Below, piece by piece: positions 21,041 through 33,381 of a DNA stretch of 50,000 nucleotides. The translations under genes and the position numbers were made by a program. Numbering within the stretch: the first letter of the stretch is position 1; every line of letters begins with the position of its first letter. The stretch is from Symsagittifera roscoffensis (lineage: Eukaryota; Xenacoelomorpha; Acoela; Convolutidae): positions 35,001-85,000 of the forward strand of contig NW_026971694.1 in NCBI RefSeq assembly GCF_963678635.1, given 5' to 3'. The notes beneath the pieces are model-generated. The model was not told the origin of the DNA. It ran no database searches and saw only the letters and a program-made list of their open reading frames with translations.

Positions 21041-24000
21041 AAAAGTTAGGTTTTTTGGTCCCGTTCTGGTCCTGTTTCCCGAAAACAGCACCAAAAAATG
21101 TCTAGTACCCATGAAAATTGCATTTTTTTGAGGAAAATTGTTGAACATGTGCCCATTTACCCTAAATCGCTATACGAAAACATTTGCTGAACAATTCATT
21201 GTTTTTTTTCACTGTTTTAGTTTGGTCTCGTTTTTATTCCCTTTTCCCGAAAACGGGACCAAAACTGAACCACCACAGAATCCCGAAATTGTTCTTTTTT
21301 TGATTGAAAGAGGTTTTTCTTGTGTCTACAAGTCATACCTATCTGTTTTAAACAGTTTTTACATCAATTCAACCACTAAACAAAATGTTAGATTTCTTGT
21401 TCCCTATCTGTCCCGTTTCCCGAAAACGGGACCAAAAAATGTCTAGTACCCATGAAAATCGCATTTTTTTTTGTGGAAAATTGTTGAACGTGTGCCCATA
21501 TACCCTAAATCGCTATACGAAAACATTTGCTAAGCAATTCAAGTTTTTTTCACTAAGTTTTAGTTTGGTCCCGTTTTTATTTTCTTTTCCCGAAAACGGG
21601 ACCAAAACTGAACCACCACAGAATCCCGAAATTGTTCTTTTTTTGATTGAAAGAGGTTTTTCTAGTGTCTGCAAGTCATACCTATCTGTTTTAAACAGTT
21701 TTTACATCAATTCAACCATCAAACAAAAAGTTAGAATTTTTGGTCCCGTTCTGGTCCCGTTTCCCTAAAACGGGACCAAAAAATGTCTAGTACCCATGAA
21801 AATTGCATTTTTTTTGTGGAAAACTGTTGAACATGTGCCCACATACCCATAACCGCTATACGAAAACATTTGCTAAACAATTCAAGTTTTTTTCACTATG
21901 TTTTACTTTGGTCCCGTTTTTATTTTCTTTTCCCGAAAACGGGACCAAAACTGAACCACCACAGAATCCCGAAATTGTTCTTTTTTCGATTGAAAGAGGT
22001 TTTTCTAGTGTCCGCAAGTCATACCTATCTGTTTTAAACAGTTTTTACATCAATTCAACCATCAAACAAAAAGTTAGATTTTTTGGTCCCGTTCTGGTCC
22101 CGTTTCCCGAAAACGGGACCAAAAAATGTCTAGTACCCATGAAAATTGCATTTTTTTTGTGGAAAATTGTTGAACATGTGCCCGCATACCCATAACCGCT
22201 ATACGAAAACATTTGCTAAACAATTCAAGTTTTTTTCACTAAGTTTTAGTTTGGTCCCGTTTTTATTTTCTTTTCCCGAAAACGGGACCAAAACTGAACC
22301 ACCACAGAATCCCGAAATTGTTCTTTTTTTGATTGAAAGAGGTTTTTCTAGTGTCTGCAAGTCATACCTATCTGTTTTAAACAGTTTTTACATCAATTCA
22401 ACCATCAAACAAAAAGTTAGATTTTTTGGTCCCGTTCTGGTCCCGTTTCCCGAAAACGGGACCAAAAAATGTCTAGTACCCATGAAAATTGCATTTTTTT
22501 TGTGGAAAATTGTTGAACATGTGCCCACATACCCATAACCGCTATACGAAAACTTTTGCTAAACAATTGAAGTTTTTTTCACTAAGTTTTAGTTTGGTCC
22601 CGTTTTTATTTTCTTTTCCCGAAAACGGGACCAAAACTGAACCACCACAGAATCCCGAAATTGTTCTTTTTTTGATTGAAAGAGGTTTTTCTAGTGTCTG
22701 CAAGTCATACCTATCTGTTTTAAACAGTTTTTACACCAATTCAACCATCAAACAAAAAGTTAGATTTTTTGGTCCCGTTCTGGTCCCGTTTCCCGAAAAC
22801 GGGACCAAAAAATGTCTAGTACCCATGAAAATTGCATTTTTTTTTGTGAAAAATTGTTGAACATGTGCCCACATACCCATAACCGCTATACGAAAACATT
22901 TGCTAAACAATTCAAGTTTTTTTCACTAAGTTTTAGTTTGGTCCCGTTTTTATTTTCTTTTCCCGAAAACGGGACCAAAACTGAACCACCACAGAATCCC
23001 GAAATTGTTCTTTTTTTGATTGAAAGAGGTTTTTCTAGTGTCTGCAAGTCATACCTATCTGTTTTAAACAGTTTTTACATCAATTCAACCACTAAACAAA
23101 AAGTTAGATTTTTTGGTCCCTATCTGGTCCCGTTTCCCGAAAACGGGACCAAAAAATGTCTAGTACGCATGAAAATTGCATTTTTTTGTGGAAAATTGTT
23201 GAACATGTGCACATATACCCTAAATCACCATACGAAAACATTTGCTTAACAATTCAAGTTTTTTTCACTATGTTTTGGTTTGGTCCCGTTTTTGTTCTCT
23301 TTTCCCGAAAACGGGACCAAAACTGAACCACCACAGAATCCCGAAATTGATCTTTTTTTGATTGAAAGAGGTTTTTCTGGTGTCTACAAGTCATACCTAT
23401 CTGTTTTAAACAGTTTTTACATCAATTCAACCACTAAACAAAAAGTTAGATTTTTTGGTCCCTATCTGGTCCCGTTTCCCGAAAACGGGACCAAAAAATG
23501 TCTAGTACGCATGAAAATTGCATTTTTTTTGTGGAAAATTGTTGAACATGTGCACATATACCCTAAATCACCATACGAAAACATTTGCCTAACAATTCAA
23601 GTTTTTTTCACTATGTTTTAGTTTGGTCCCGTTTTTGTTCTCTTTTCCCGAAAACGGGACCAAAACTGAACCACCACAGAATCCCGAAATTGATCTTTTT
23701 TTGATTGAAAGAGGTTTTTCTAGTGTCTACAAGTCATACCTATCTGTTTTAAACAGTTTTTACATCAATTCAGCCACTAAACAAAAAGTTAGAATTTTTG
23801 GTCCCTATCTGGTCCCGTTTCCCGAAAACGGGACCAAAAAATGTCTAGTACCCATGAAAATTGTATTTTTTTGTGGAAAAATGTTGAACATGTGTCCATA
23901 TACCCTAAACCGCTATACGAAAACATTTGCTAAACAATTCAAGTTTTTTTTCACTAAGTTTTAGTTTGGTCCCGTTTTTATTTTCTTTTCCCGAAAACGG

Positions 24001-26430
24001 GACCAAAACTGAACCACCACAGAGTCCCGAAATTGATCTTTTTTTGATTGAAAGAGGTTTTTCTAGTGTCTACAAGTCATACCTATCTGTTTTAAACAGT
24101 TTTTACATCAATTCAACCACTAAACAAAAAGTTAGATTTTTTGGTCCCTATCTGGTCCCGTTTCCCGAAAACGGGACCAAAAAATGTCTAGTACGCATGA
24201 AAATTGCATTTTTTTTGTGGAAAATTGTTGAACATGTGCACATATACCCTAAATCACCATACGAAAACATTTGCCTAACAATTCAAGTTTTTTTCACTAT
24301 GTTTTAGTTTGGTCCCGTTTTTGTTCTCTTTTCCCGAAAACGGGACCAAAACTGAACCACCACAGAATCCCGAAATTGATCTTTTTTTGATCTAAAGAGG
24401 TTTTTCTAGTGTCTACAAGTCATACCTATCTGTTTTAAACAGTTTTTACATCAATTCAACCGCTTAACAAAAAGTTAGATTTTTTGGTCCCGTTCTGGTC
24501 CCGTTTCCCGAAAACGGGACCAAAAAATGTCTTGTACCCATGAAAATTGCATTTTTTTTGTAGAAAATTGTTGAACATGTGCCCACATACCCTAAACCGC
24601 TATACGAAAACATTTGCTAAACAATTCAAGTTTTTTTCACTAAGATTTAGTTTGGTCCCGTTTTTATATTTTCTTTTCCCGAAAACAGGACCAAAAATGA
24701 ACCACCACAGAATCCCGAAATTGTTCTTTTTTTGATTGAAAGAGGTTTTTCTAGTGTCTGCAAGTCATACCTATCTGTTTTAAACAGTTTTTACATCAAT
24801 TCAACCACTAAACAAAAAGTTAGATTTTTTGGTCCCTATCTGGTCCCGTTTCCCGAAAACGGGACCAAAAAATGTCTAGTACGCATGAAAATTGCATTTT
24901 TTTTGTGGAAAATTGTTGAACATGTGCACATATACCCTAAATCACCATACGAAAACATTTGCCTAACAATTCAAGTTTTTTTCACTATGTTTTAGTTTGG
25001 TCCCGTTTTTGTTCTCTTTTCCCGAAAACGGGACCAAAACTGAACCACCACAGAATCCCGAAATTGATCTTTTTTTGATTTAAAGAGGTTTTTCTAGTGT
25101 CTACAAGTCATACCTATCTATTTTAAACAGCTTTTACATCAATTCAACCACTTAACAAAAAGTTAGAATTTTTGGTCCCTATCTGGTCCCGTTTCCCGAA
25201 AACGGGACCAAAAAATGTCTAGAACCCATGAAAATTGTATTTTTTTTGTGGAAAAATGTTGAACATGTGTCCATATACCCTAAACCGCTATACGAAAACA
25301 TTTGCTAAACAATTCAAGTTTTTTTCACTAAGTTTTAGTTTGGTCCCGTTTTTATTTTCTTTTCCCGAAAACGGGACCAAAACTGAACCACCAGAAAATC
25401 CCGAAATTGTTCTTTTTTTGATTGAAAGAGGTTTTTCTAGTGTCTGCAAGTCATACCTATCTGTTTTAAACAGTTTTTACATCAATTCAACCACTGAACA
25501 AAAAGTTAGTTTTTTTGGTCCCTATCTGGTCCCGTTTCCCGAAAACGGGACCAAAAAATGTCTAGTACGAATGAAAATTGCAATTTTTTTGTGGAAAATT
25601 GTTGAACATGTGCCCACATACCCTAAACCGCTATACAAAAACAATTGCTAGACAATTCAAGTTTTTTTCACTAAGTTTTAGTTTGGTCCCGTTTTTATTT
25701 TCTTTTCCCGAAAACGGGACCAAAACTGAACCACCAGAGAATCCCGAAATTGTTCTTTTTTTGATTGAAAGAGGTTTTTCTAGTGTCTACAAGTCATACC
25801 TATCTGTTTTAAACAGTTTTTACATCAATTCAACCACTAAACAAAAAGTTAGAATTTTTGGTCCCTATCTGGTCCCGTTTCCCGAAAACGGGACCAAAAA
25901 ATGTCTAGTACCCATGAAAATTGTATTTTTTTTTGTGGAAAAATGTTGAACATGTGTGCATATACCCTAAATCACTATACGAAGACATTTGCTTAACAAT
26001 TCAAGTTTTTTTCACTATGTTTTAGTTTGGTCCCGTTTTTGTTCTCTTTTCCCGAAAACGGGACCAAAACTGAACCACCACAGAATCCCGAAATTGTTCT
26101 TTTTTTGATTGAAAGAGGTTTTCCTAGTGTCTACAAGTCATACCTATCTGTTTCAAACAGTTTTTACATCAATTCAATCATTAAACAAAAAGTTAGGTTT
26201 TTTGGTCCCGTTCTGGTCCCGTTTCCCGAAAACGGGACCAAAAAATGTCTAGTACCCATGAAAATTGCATTTTTTTTGTCGAAAATTGTTGAACATGTGC
26301 CCACATACCCTAAACCGCTATACAAAAACAATTGCTAGACAATTCAATTTTTTTTCACTATGTTTTAGTTTGGTCCTATTTTTGGTCCCTTTTCCCGAAA
26401 ACGGGACCAAAACTGAACAACCCCAGAATC
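21041..26430. repeat. Hairpin satellite family B: 343-bp (2-monomer) array
   Basis: About 16 units of 343 bp, anchored by TTTGATTGAAAGAGGTTTTT (about 21300, 21643, 21986, 22329, 22672 and so on to 26106). Each unit has two palindromes: GGTCCCGTTTCCCGAAAACG followed by GGACCAAAAAATG, and one with TTTTCCCGAAAACGGGACC followed by AAAACTGAACC. Sub-variants (GGTCCCTATCTGG versus GGTCCCGTTCTGG; ACGCATG versus ACCCATG) alternate along the array, suggesting block duplications. ORFs of 100-145 codons exist because the repeat is free of stops in places; they are not genes. Confidence 0.93.
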
Positions 26431-26760
26431 CCGAAATTGTTCTTTTTTTTGGTTGAAAAAGGTTTTTCTAGTGTCTACAAGTCATACCTATCTGTTTTAA
26501 ACAGTTTATACATCAATTCAACCACTATACAAAAAGTTAGATTTTTTGGTCCCTATCTGGTCCCGTTTCCCGAAAACGGGATCAAAAAATGTGTAGTTTC
26601 CATGACAATTGCAATTTTTTTGTTGAAAAATGTTGAAAATATGCTCAGATACCCTATATTGATATCTGCAATAATTTGCAAAACAATTCAAGTTTTTTTC
26701 ATTTGGTTTCAGTTTGGTCCCGATTTTGCTCCCTTTTCCCGAAAACGGGACCAAATCTGA
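26431..26760. repeat. Transitional hairpin-satellite monomers
   Basis: A mixture of family B and a variant with GTTTCCATGACAATTGCA and ATATCTGCAATAATTTGCA that also occurs inside family A at about 17320-17420. This indicates exchange between the families. Confidence 0.7.
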
Positions 26761-27630
26761 ACTCCCTTAGCACTCCCGAAATTCTAAGTTTTTTGATTGA
26801 AAATCTTTTTTTCTAGCGTCTACACATCATATCTGTCTGTTAGGAACTTTTTTGACATCAATCCGACACATGAACAAACAATTAGGTTTTTTGGTCCCGA
26901 CGTGGTCCCGTTTTCTTGAAACGGGACCAAAACTGAACCAGCGCAGAATCCCGAAAAATTAGTTTTTTTGATTGAAAACTCTTTTCCTAGTGATTACAAG
27001 TCATACCTGTCTGTTAGAAATTGTTTTCACATCAATCCAAGCACTGAACAAAAAGTTAGATTTTTTGGTCCCGTCTTGGTCCCGTTTTGCCAAAACGGGA
27101 CCAAAGCTGAACCACCACAGGATCCAGAAAAACTATTTTTTTTGATTGAAAATTCTTTTCCTAGTGATTACAAGTCATACCTGTCTGTTAGAAATTGTTT
27201 TCACATCAATCCAAGCACTGAACAAAAAGTTAGATTTTTTGGTCCCGTCTTGGTCCCGTTTTGCCAAAACGGGACCAAAACTGAACCATCACAGAATCCA
27301 GAAAAATTATTTTTTTTGATTGAAAACTCTTTTCCTAGTGATTACAAGTCATACCTGTCTGTTAGAAATCGTTTTCACATCAATCCAAGCACTGAACAAA
27401 AAGTTAGATTTTTTGGTCCCGTCTTGGTCCCGTTTTGCCAAAACGGGACCAAAACTGAACCATCACAGAGTCCAGAAAAATTATTTTTTTTTGATTGAAA
27501 ACTCTTTTCCTAGTGATTACAAGTCATACCTGTCTGTTAGAAATCGTTTTCACATCAATCCAAGCACTGAACAAAAAGTTAGATTTTTTGGTCCCGTCTT
27601 GGTCCCGTCTTGGTCCCGTTTTTTTCGGGT
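26761..27630. repeat. Hairpin satellite family C: 178-bp single-monomer array
   Basis: About five copies with a 178-bp period (anchor TAGTGATTACAAGTCATACC at ~26989, 27167, 27345, 27524). The palindrome has the form GGTCCCGTTTTGCCAAAACGGGACC. The last unit ends in a triplicated GGTCCCGTCTT and then TTTTTTCGGGTGACAC. A 176-codon plus-strand ORF is a repeat translation with an internal 3-fold repeat. Confidence 0.9.
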
Positions 27631-27807
27631 GACACAAGGAGTCATTTTTTCAAAAATTCAAAAAAAAATGTTTTTTTTCATTTTTTTTTTGGTTTTTCAT
27701 GTTCAAAAAGAAGACCCTCAAAGTTTTCCATCGTTAAATACTCATTTTGACAATCGGGGGTGGATTTCAGGCCGATTTCAGTTTGGTCCCTCCTTGGTCC
27801 CGTTGGG
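27631..27807. other. AT-rich junction between the hairpin satellite and truncated 28S
   Basis: Poly(T)/poly(A)-rich sequence followed by two more GGTCCC motifs (27783-27803). The plus-strand segment AAAGAAGACCCT at about 27709-27720 is an inverted copy of 12 nt of the 28S end at about 27826-27837, which may bear on how the junction formed. Confidence 0.6.
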
Positions 27808-27902
27808 CGCAGGTCACCCTCAACAGGGTCTTCTTTCCCCACTGATTAGGCTTTGCCCGTTCCCAAAGCTGTGGTTTCGCTGGATGGTAGATAGGGACAG
27901 TA

Positions 27903-28001
<99 letters not shown>

Positions 28002-28018
28002 ATTTGAATTTCTTCACT

Positions 28019-28052
<34 letters not shown>

Positions 28053-29940
28053 CGTCAGAACCGTTTCACCAGCCATCGCAATGCTTTGTTTTAATTAAAC
28101 AGTCGGATTCCCCTTGTCCAAACCAGTTCAGAGTTTGAACGTTTAATGTGCGACAGATTTGACCTAAAGCATATCCATCATCGATGCGCCAAACGCCAAC
28201 AACTCCGAAGAGCCATCGTACGCTTTAGCATATCGAGACTTCAAGCTAAAGGCTTGTCACACCCATTCCTCAGAGCCAATCCTTCTTCCGAAGGTACGGA
28301 TCAATTTTGCCGACTTCCCTTATCTACACTGTTCCAAGACCAGAGGCTTTTCACCTTGGGGACCTGATGCGGTAATTGGTACGATTCACTCTCCTGACAT
28401 TAGCTGGGCCGAATTTTTACGTGCCACCAGGAACAATTGGGATGCTTCAAATGCTGAAACACTCTTTCATGGTTCGAGCCTTATCTCTGATTGATTCAAT
28501 TCCAAGGTCTCTACTGCATGTTATAAAGAAAAGATAACTCTTCCCCAAGGTCCCAATGACTAAATTCGACTGAGATGACGTTGCCGTCGTAATGCCAAGA
28601 GAGTAAGTTCGGGAATTTTAACCCGATGCTCTTTCGAGACTCAGCAGTTTTCAAAAAACCACTATTCAAGACTTTGGCCTTAGCCTGTCTTTTAGAATCG
28701 ACTAACTCATGTGCAAATGCTGTTCACATGAAAACCTTTCCCGCTTCAGTCCTCAAAGTTCTCATTTGAGTACTTGCTACTTCCACCAAGATCTGCTCCA
28801 TTGGCCGCTTCGAGCATATACTCACGTATACACTTTTGCGCAACCAATGCGTCCTCCTACACATGAACATACTTTAAGACCAGTTCTAAACCAGTCTTAA
28901 GCATCCAGCCGAAGCCAGAATCTGATGTTCATGGTCAGGTATAGGCCACGAGCTCTAGTGCCATCCATTTTCAGGGCTGATTGATTCGGCAGGTGAGTTG
29001 TTACACATTCCTTAGCGGTTTTCAACTTCCATGACCACCGTCCTGCTGTCAATATCAATCAACACCTTTTGTGGTGACTCATGAGCAAGTAGTTAGGCGC
29101 CTTAACCCAACTTTTGGTTCATCCCACATCGCCGGTTCTGCTTACCAAAAGCGGCCCACAAAAAGCTCGCATTCAAAGTTCAAGTGCAATTAAGTCACAA
29201 GAACATCTCACCGATTTATAGTTTGAGAATAGGTGAAGGAAAAGTTTTCCCCCAGTCCTCTAATCATTCGCTTTAACCGATGAAATTGCACAGCGAAGAT
29301 TTTTCAATCTTGCTTAAGCTTTTGCTATCCTGAGGGAAACTTCGGAGGAAACCAGCTACTAGATGGTTCGATTAGTCTTTCGCCCCTATGCTCAGGTCAG
29401 ACGATCGATTTGCACGTCAGAACCGCTTCGGGCTTCCACCATGGTTTCCCGTGGCTTCACCCTGCCCAAGCATAGATCACCATCTTTCGGGTCGTGTGCT
29501 ACTTGCTCTGGATCAGTCATGTTTTAGCAACATAACCGTCCGTGGTTGCGAGACATCGCTTTGACGCTCTCACCACAAAAGTTAATGCAACTCATAAAAG
29601 TTACACCGTTCACTTTCATTACGCGTGTACGCTTTCAAACAGCGACAGCACTTGCAAGCAACTCACACTCCTTGGTCCGTGTTTCAAGACGGGCTGTAGA
29701 GAGCATTGATTGGGATGTTAAGGTCAGACAGGCAAACAAAAGAGATAAAACTTTATCTCATTTAGTCAAGACACAACAAATTTGAAATCCGAAGAAAACA
29801 AATAGCTCGCATCTTTAACAATGATCACCAAAAGACTTTAACAACACTACCCGGTGGTCTAGAATCAAGTTCAAGACATTGGGCATGATAACGCTCACTC
29901 CAGTTCTCCTTCAACGGTTTCACGTACTTTTCACTCTCTC

Positions 29941-29978
<38 letters not shown>

Positions 29979-30320
29979 TGCTATCGGTCTCGCTTTATAA
30001 TTAGCTTTTGGAGAGACATATCTCCAGCTTCGAGTTGCACTTTCAAACAACTCTACTCATAGGAATGCGCCGTCGACAAGTTATAACAAGACTGTTACGG
30101 GATTTTTACCCTCTTTGATGCTATTTTCCAATAGACATCCAGTCAAGTCAACAAGCCAGGCAGCAAACCATACCGGACACCGAGGAGTGTTACCACTCCT
30201 CTTCCCGATGAGCTTTTCCCTGTTCATTCGCCATTACTAAGGGATTCTCGGTTGATTTCTTTTCCTCCCCTTACTGATATGCTTAAGTTCAGGGGGTTCT
30301 CTCGTCCAAATCAGGTTACG
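27808..30320 (-). pseudogene. 28S rRNA, 3'-truncated in domain IV (unit 2)
   Basis: About 2.5 kb of large-subunit rRNA from its 5' end (near 30320) through domains I-IV. Landmarks on the minus strand: CTGAACTTAAGCATATCAG (~30280-30298), TACCGTGAGGGAAAG (~29960-29974), GAATCCGACTGT (~28102-28113), and CTCTCTTAAGGTAGCC (~27953-27968), an uninterrupted R2/I-PpoI site. The match ends just after GAAGAAGACCCTGTTGAG-type sequence (AAAGAAGACCCTGTTGAG, ~27820-27837), where GCTTGACTCTAG should follow. Domain V with the peptidyl-transferase centre and domain VI in place are missing; hairpin-satellite DNA follows. Either the gene is broken or a very large insertion separates its 3' part. Plus-strand ORFs across it are antisense noise. 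Confidence 0.9.
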
Positions 30321-30390
30321 ATTTAAAGGCACTCAAGCATCCATAAAACTACCGAAGTAGTAATGTGCAGGAGTTTATCACTCTAGCTTA

Positions 30391-30506
30391 GGCAAACTGA
30401 AGATCGAACACTGTTTAAACGCGCTCTCAATGCAATCACATGTATCACACCGGTACTACATCTGAACAGCTCTTTGATCAACAGAATACCCAAGTTTGAG
30501 CGACTT
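30391..30506 (-). repeat. 116-bp ITS element, 28S-proximal copy of unit 2; possible divergent 5.8S
   Basis: Identical in position and sequence to 669-784. If any copy of this element is the 5.8S gene, this one is the best placed, being about 70 nt from the 28S start and part of the unit with an intact 18S. The resemblance to 5.8S is weak. Confidence 0.35.
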
Positions 30507-30910
30507 GATTTAAGTGTTCTAACCAATCCCGAAGGATCTCGTAGATACACCAGCAAAAGAACGGACCAATCCGAAGACAGATCGCTCTTACCCTCAGATT
30601 TCTCCAAAAGTAAGCGTTCAATCGATTTCAAATAACCCTGATTCGGACGCGATCAACAGCCGAAGCTGAGACCGCCTTTTGCGTTAGAGAGGTCAGTAAA
30701 CAAATCTTGCGATTCTTACTGAATTAACACATATAGCTGTGCTCCTCCTCGTAAAGCGAGCCTAGTGATCCCCCGTTGAAGGTTGTTTTTCGACCATCTA
30801 GCACTGGTTTGATTTAGAACAAAGCCAACCGCAGTCGGACTTTGAGCTGTCTCGACCACCCTGTTTTTTAGCATTTGGGCCTTCGCTTTCCTCAGTCTTT
30901 CTCTTACAAC

Positions 30911-32686
30911 GGCAAACTGAAGATCGAACACTGTTTAAACGCGCTCTCAATGCAATCACATGTATCACACCGGTACTACATCTGAACAGCTCTTTGATCA
31001 ACAGAATACCCAAGTTCGAGCGACTTGCTTAAGTGTTCTATCCAGTCCCTAAGGATCTGACAGATACACCAGTAAAAGAACCGGATCAATCCGAAGACTG
31101 ATCACTCCTACGATCGGATTTCTCCAAAAGTAAGTGTTCACTCGATTAGAACAAAGCCAACCGCAGTCGGACTTTGAGCTGTCTGGACCACCCTGTTCTT
31201 AAGCATTTGGGCCTTCGCTTTCCTCAGTCTTTCTCTTACAACGGCAAACTGAAGATCGAACACTGTTTAAACGCGCTCTCAATGCAATCACATGTATCAC
31301 ACCGGTACTACATCTGAACAGCTCTTTGATCAACAGAATACCCAAGTTCGAGCGACTTGCTTAAGTGTTCTATTCAGTCCCTAAGGATCTGACAGATACA
31401 CCAGTAAAAGAACCGGATCAATCCGAAGACTGATCACTCCTACGATCGGATTTCTCCAAAAGTAAGTGTTCACTCGATTAGAACAAAGCCAACCGCAGTC
31501 GGACTTTGAGCTGTCTGGACCACCCTGTTCTTAAGCATTTGGGCCTTCGCTTTCCTCAGTCTTTCTCTTACAACGGCAAACTGAAGATCGAACACTGTTT
31601 AAACGCGCTCTCAATGCAATCACATGTATCACACCGGTACTACATCTGAACAGCTCTTTGATCAACAGAATACCCAAGTTCGAGCGACTTGCTTAAGTGT
31701 TCTATCCAGTCCCTAAGGATCTGACAGATACACCAGTAAAAGAACCGGATCAATCCGAAGACTGATCACTCCTACGATCGGATTTCTCCAAAAGTAAGTG
31801 TTCACTCGATTAGAACAAAGCCAACCGCAGTCGGACTTTGAGCTGTCTGGACCACCCTGTTCTTAAGCATTTGGGCCTTCGCTTTCCTCAGTCTTTCTCT
31901 TACAACGGCAAACTGAAGATCGAACACTGTTTAAACGCGCTCTCAATGCAATCACATGTATCACACCGGTACTACATCTGAACAGCTCTTTGATCAACAG
32001 AATACCCAAGTTCGAGCGACTTGCTTAAGTGTTCTATCCAGTCCCTAAGGATCTGACAGATACACCAGTAAAAGAACCGGATCAATCCGAAGACTGATCA
32101 CTCCTACGATCGGATTTCTCCAAAAGTAAGTGTTCACTCGATTAGAACAAAGCCAACCGCAGTCGGACTTTGAGCTGTCTGGACCACCCTGTTCTTAAGC
32201 ATTTGGGCCTTCGCTTTCCTCAGTCTTTCTCTTACAACGGCAAACTGAAGATCGAACACTGTTTAAACGCGCTCTCAATGCAATCACATGTATCACACCG
32301 GTACTACATCTGAACAGCTCTTTGATCAACAGAATACCCAAGTTCGAGCGACTTGCTTAAGTGTTCTATCCAGTCCCTAAGGATCTGACAGATACACCAG
32401 TAAAAGAACCGGATCAATCCGAAGACTGATCACTCCTACGATCGGATTTCTCCAAAAGTAAGTGTTCACTCGATTAGAACAAAGCCAACCGCAGTCGGAC
32501 TTTGAGCTGTCTGGACCACCCTGTTCTTAAGCATTTGGGCCTTCGCTTTCCTCAGTCTTTCTCTTACAACGGCAAACTGAAGATCGAACACTGTTTAAAC
32601 GCGCTCTCAATGCAATCACATGTATCACACCGGTACTACATCTGAACAGCTCTTTGATCAACAGAATACCCAAGTTTGAGTGACCT
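30911..32686 (-). repeat. 332-bp tandem repeat array in the ITS of unit 2
   Basis: The GGCAAACTGAAGATCGAAC anchor recurs at 30911, 31243, 31575, 31907, 32239 and 32571, all 332 bp apart, against four anchors in unit 1. Copies are nearly identical (for example one TATTCAGTCC against TATCCAGTCC), so the array expands or contracts between units. Confidence 0.92.
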
Positions 32687-32904
32687 CCCATCATCAATGG
32701 GGGATTGCATTCCTATCTGACATCGGGGTCAACAGCATCAATATACTTGATACTGCCAATTTAAACCATTAAAGGCAATTTTCATGATGCAGATAGAGCA
32801 ATTCAATCTACGCTTTAGGTCATCAATTGTAGCTTCGCATCCGCCTTCTCAGGCAGACGCTTGAAACCAGGGAACTGAACACACTGTTCCTCTCGTACTA
32901 AGTG
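32682..32904 (-). pseudogene. 28S rRNA 3'-end fragment with sarcin-ricin loop, copy 1 (unit 2)
   Basis: Same as 2296-2518. The loop core AGTACGAGAGGAAC is intact at about 32889-32902. Conservation between two units that differ in other ways argues that the fragment has been in the unit for some time or is homogenised with it. Confidence 0.8.
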
Positions 32905-32974
32905 TTACCCAAGCATAGATCACCCTGTTTTTGAGCGTTTGGGCCCTCGCTTTTCTCAGTCTTACTCTTACGAA

Positions 32975-33090
32975 GGCAAACTGAAGATCGAACACTGTTT
33001 AAACGCTCTCTCAATGCAATCACATGTATCACACCGGTACTACATCTAAACAGCTCTTTGATCAACAGAATACCCAAGTTCGAGCGACCT
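32975..33090 (-). repeat. 116-bp ITS element between 28S 3'-end fragments (unit 2)
   Basis: Equivalent of 2589-2704. Confidence 0.8.
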
Positions 33091-33310
33091 CCCATCATCA
33101 ATGGGGGATTGCATTCCTATCTGACATCGGGGTCAACAGCATCAATATACTTGATACTGCCAATTTAAACCATTAAAGGCAATTTTCATGATGCAGATAG
33201 AGCAATTCAATCTACGCTTTAGGTCATCAATTGTAGCTTCGCATCCGCCTTCTCAGGCAGACGCTTGAAACCAGGGAACTGAACACACTGTTCCTCTCGT
33301 ACTAAGTGTG
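33086..33310 (-). pseudogene. 28S rRNA 3'-end fragment with sarcin-ricin loop, copy 2 (unit 2)
   Basis: Same as 2700-2922. The loop core is intact at about 33293-33306. It is followed on its 5' side by the 17-nt domain II piece, as in unit 1. Confidence 0.8.
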
Positions 33311-33381
33311 ATTACCCAAGCATAGATCACCCTGTTCTTAAGCATTCGGGCCTTCGCTTTCCTCAGTCTTTCTCTAACGAA

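Noticed and set aside
21138-27940. Many plus-strand ORFs of 100-206 codons with VPFPENGTK-like repeats
   Set aside because: They translate the GGTCCC...GGGACC palindrome satellite, break and restart at unit borders, and are low-complexity in base content.
27940-27975. Possible R2 or group I intron insertion in 28S
   Set aside because: The site CTCTCTTAAGGTAGCC is uninterrupted in the 28S of unit 2 and no reverse transcriptase or intron core is seen.
28146-29785. Plus-strand ORFs of 63-79 codons within 28S
   Set aside because: They are antisense to conserved rRNA sequence; the conservation is explained by 28S.
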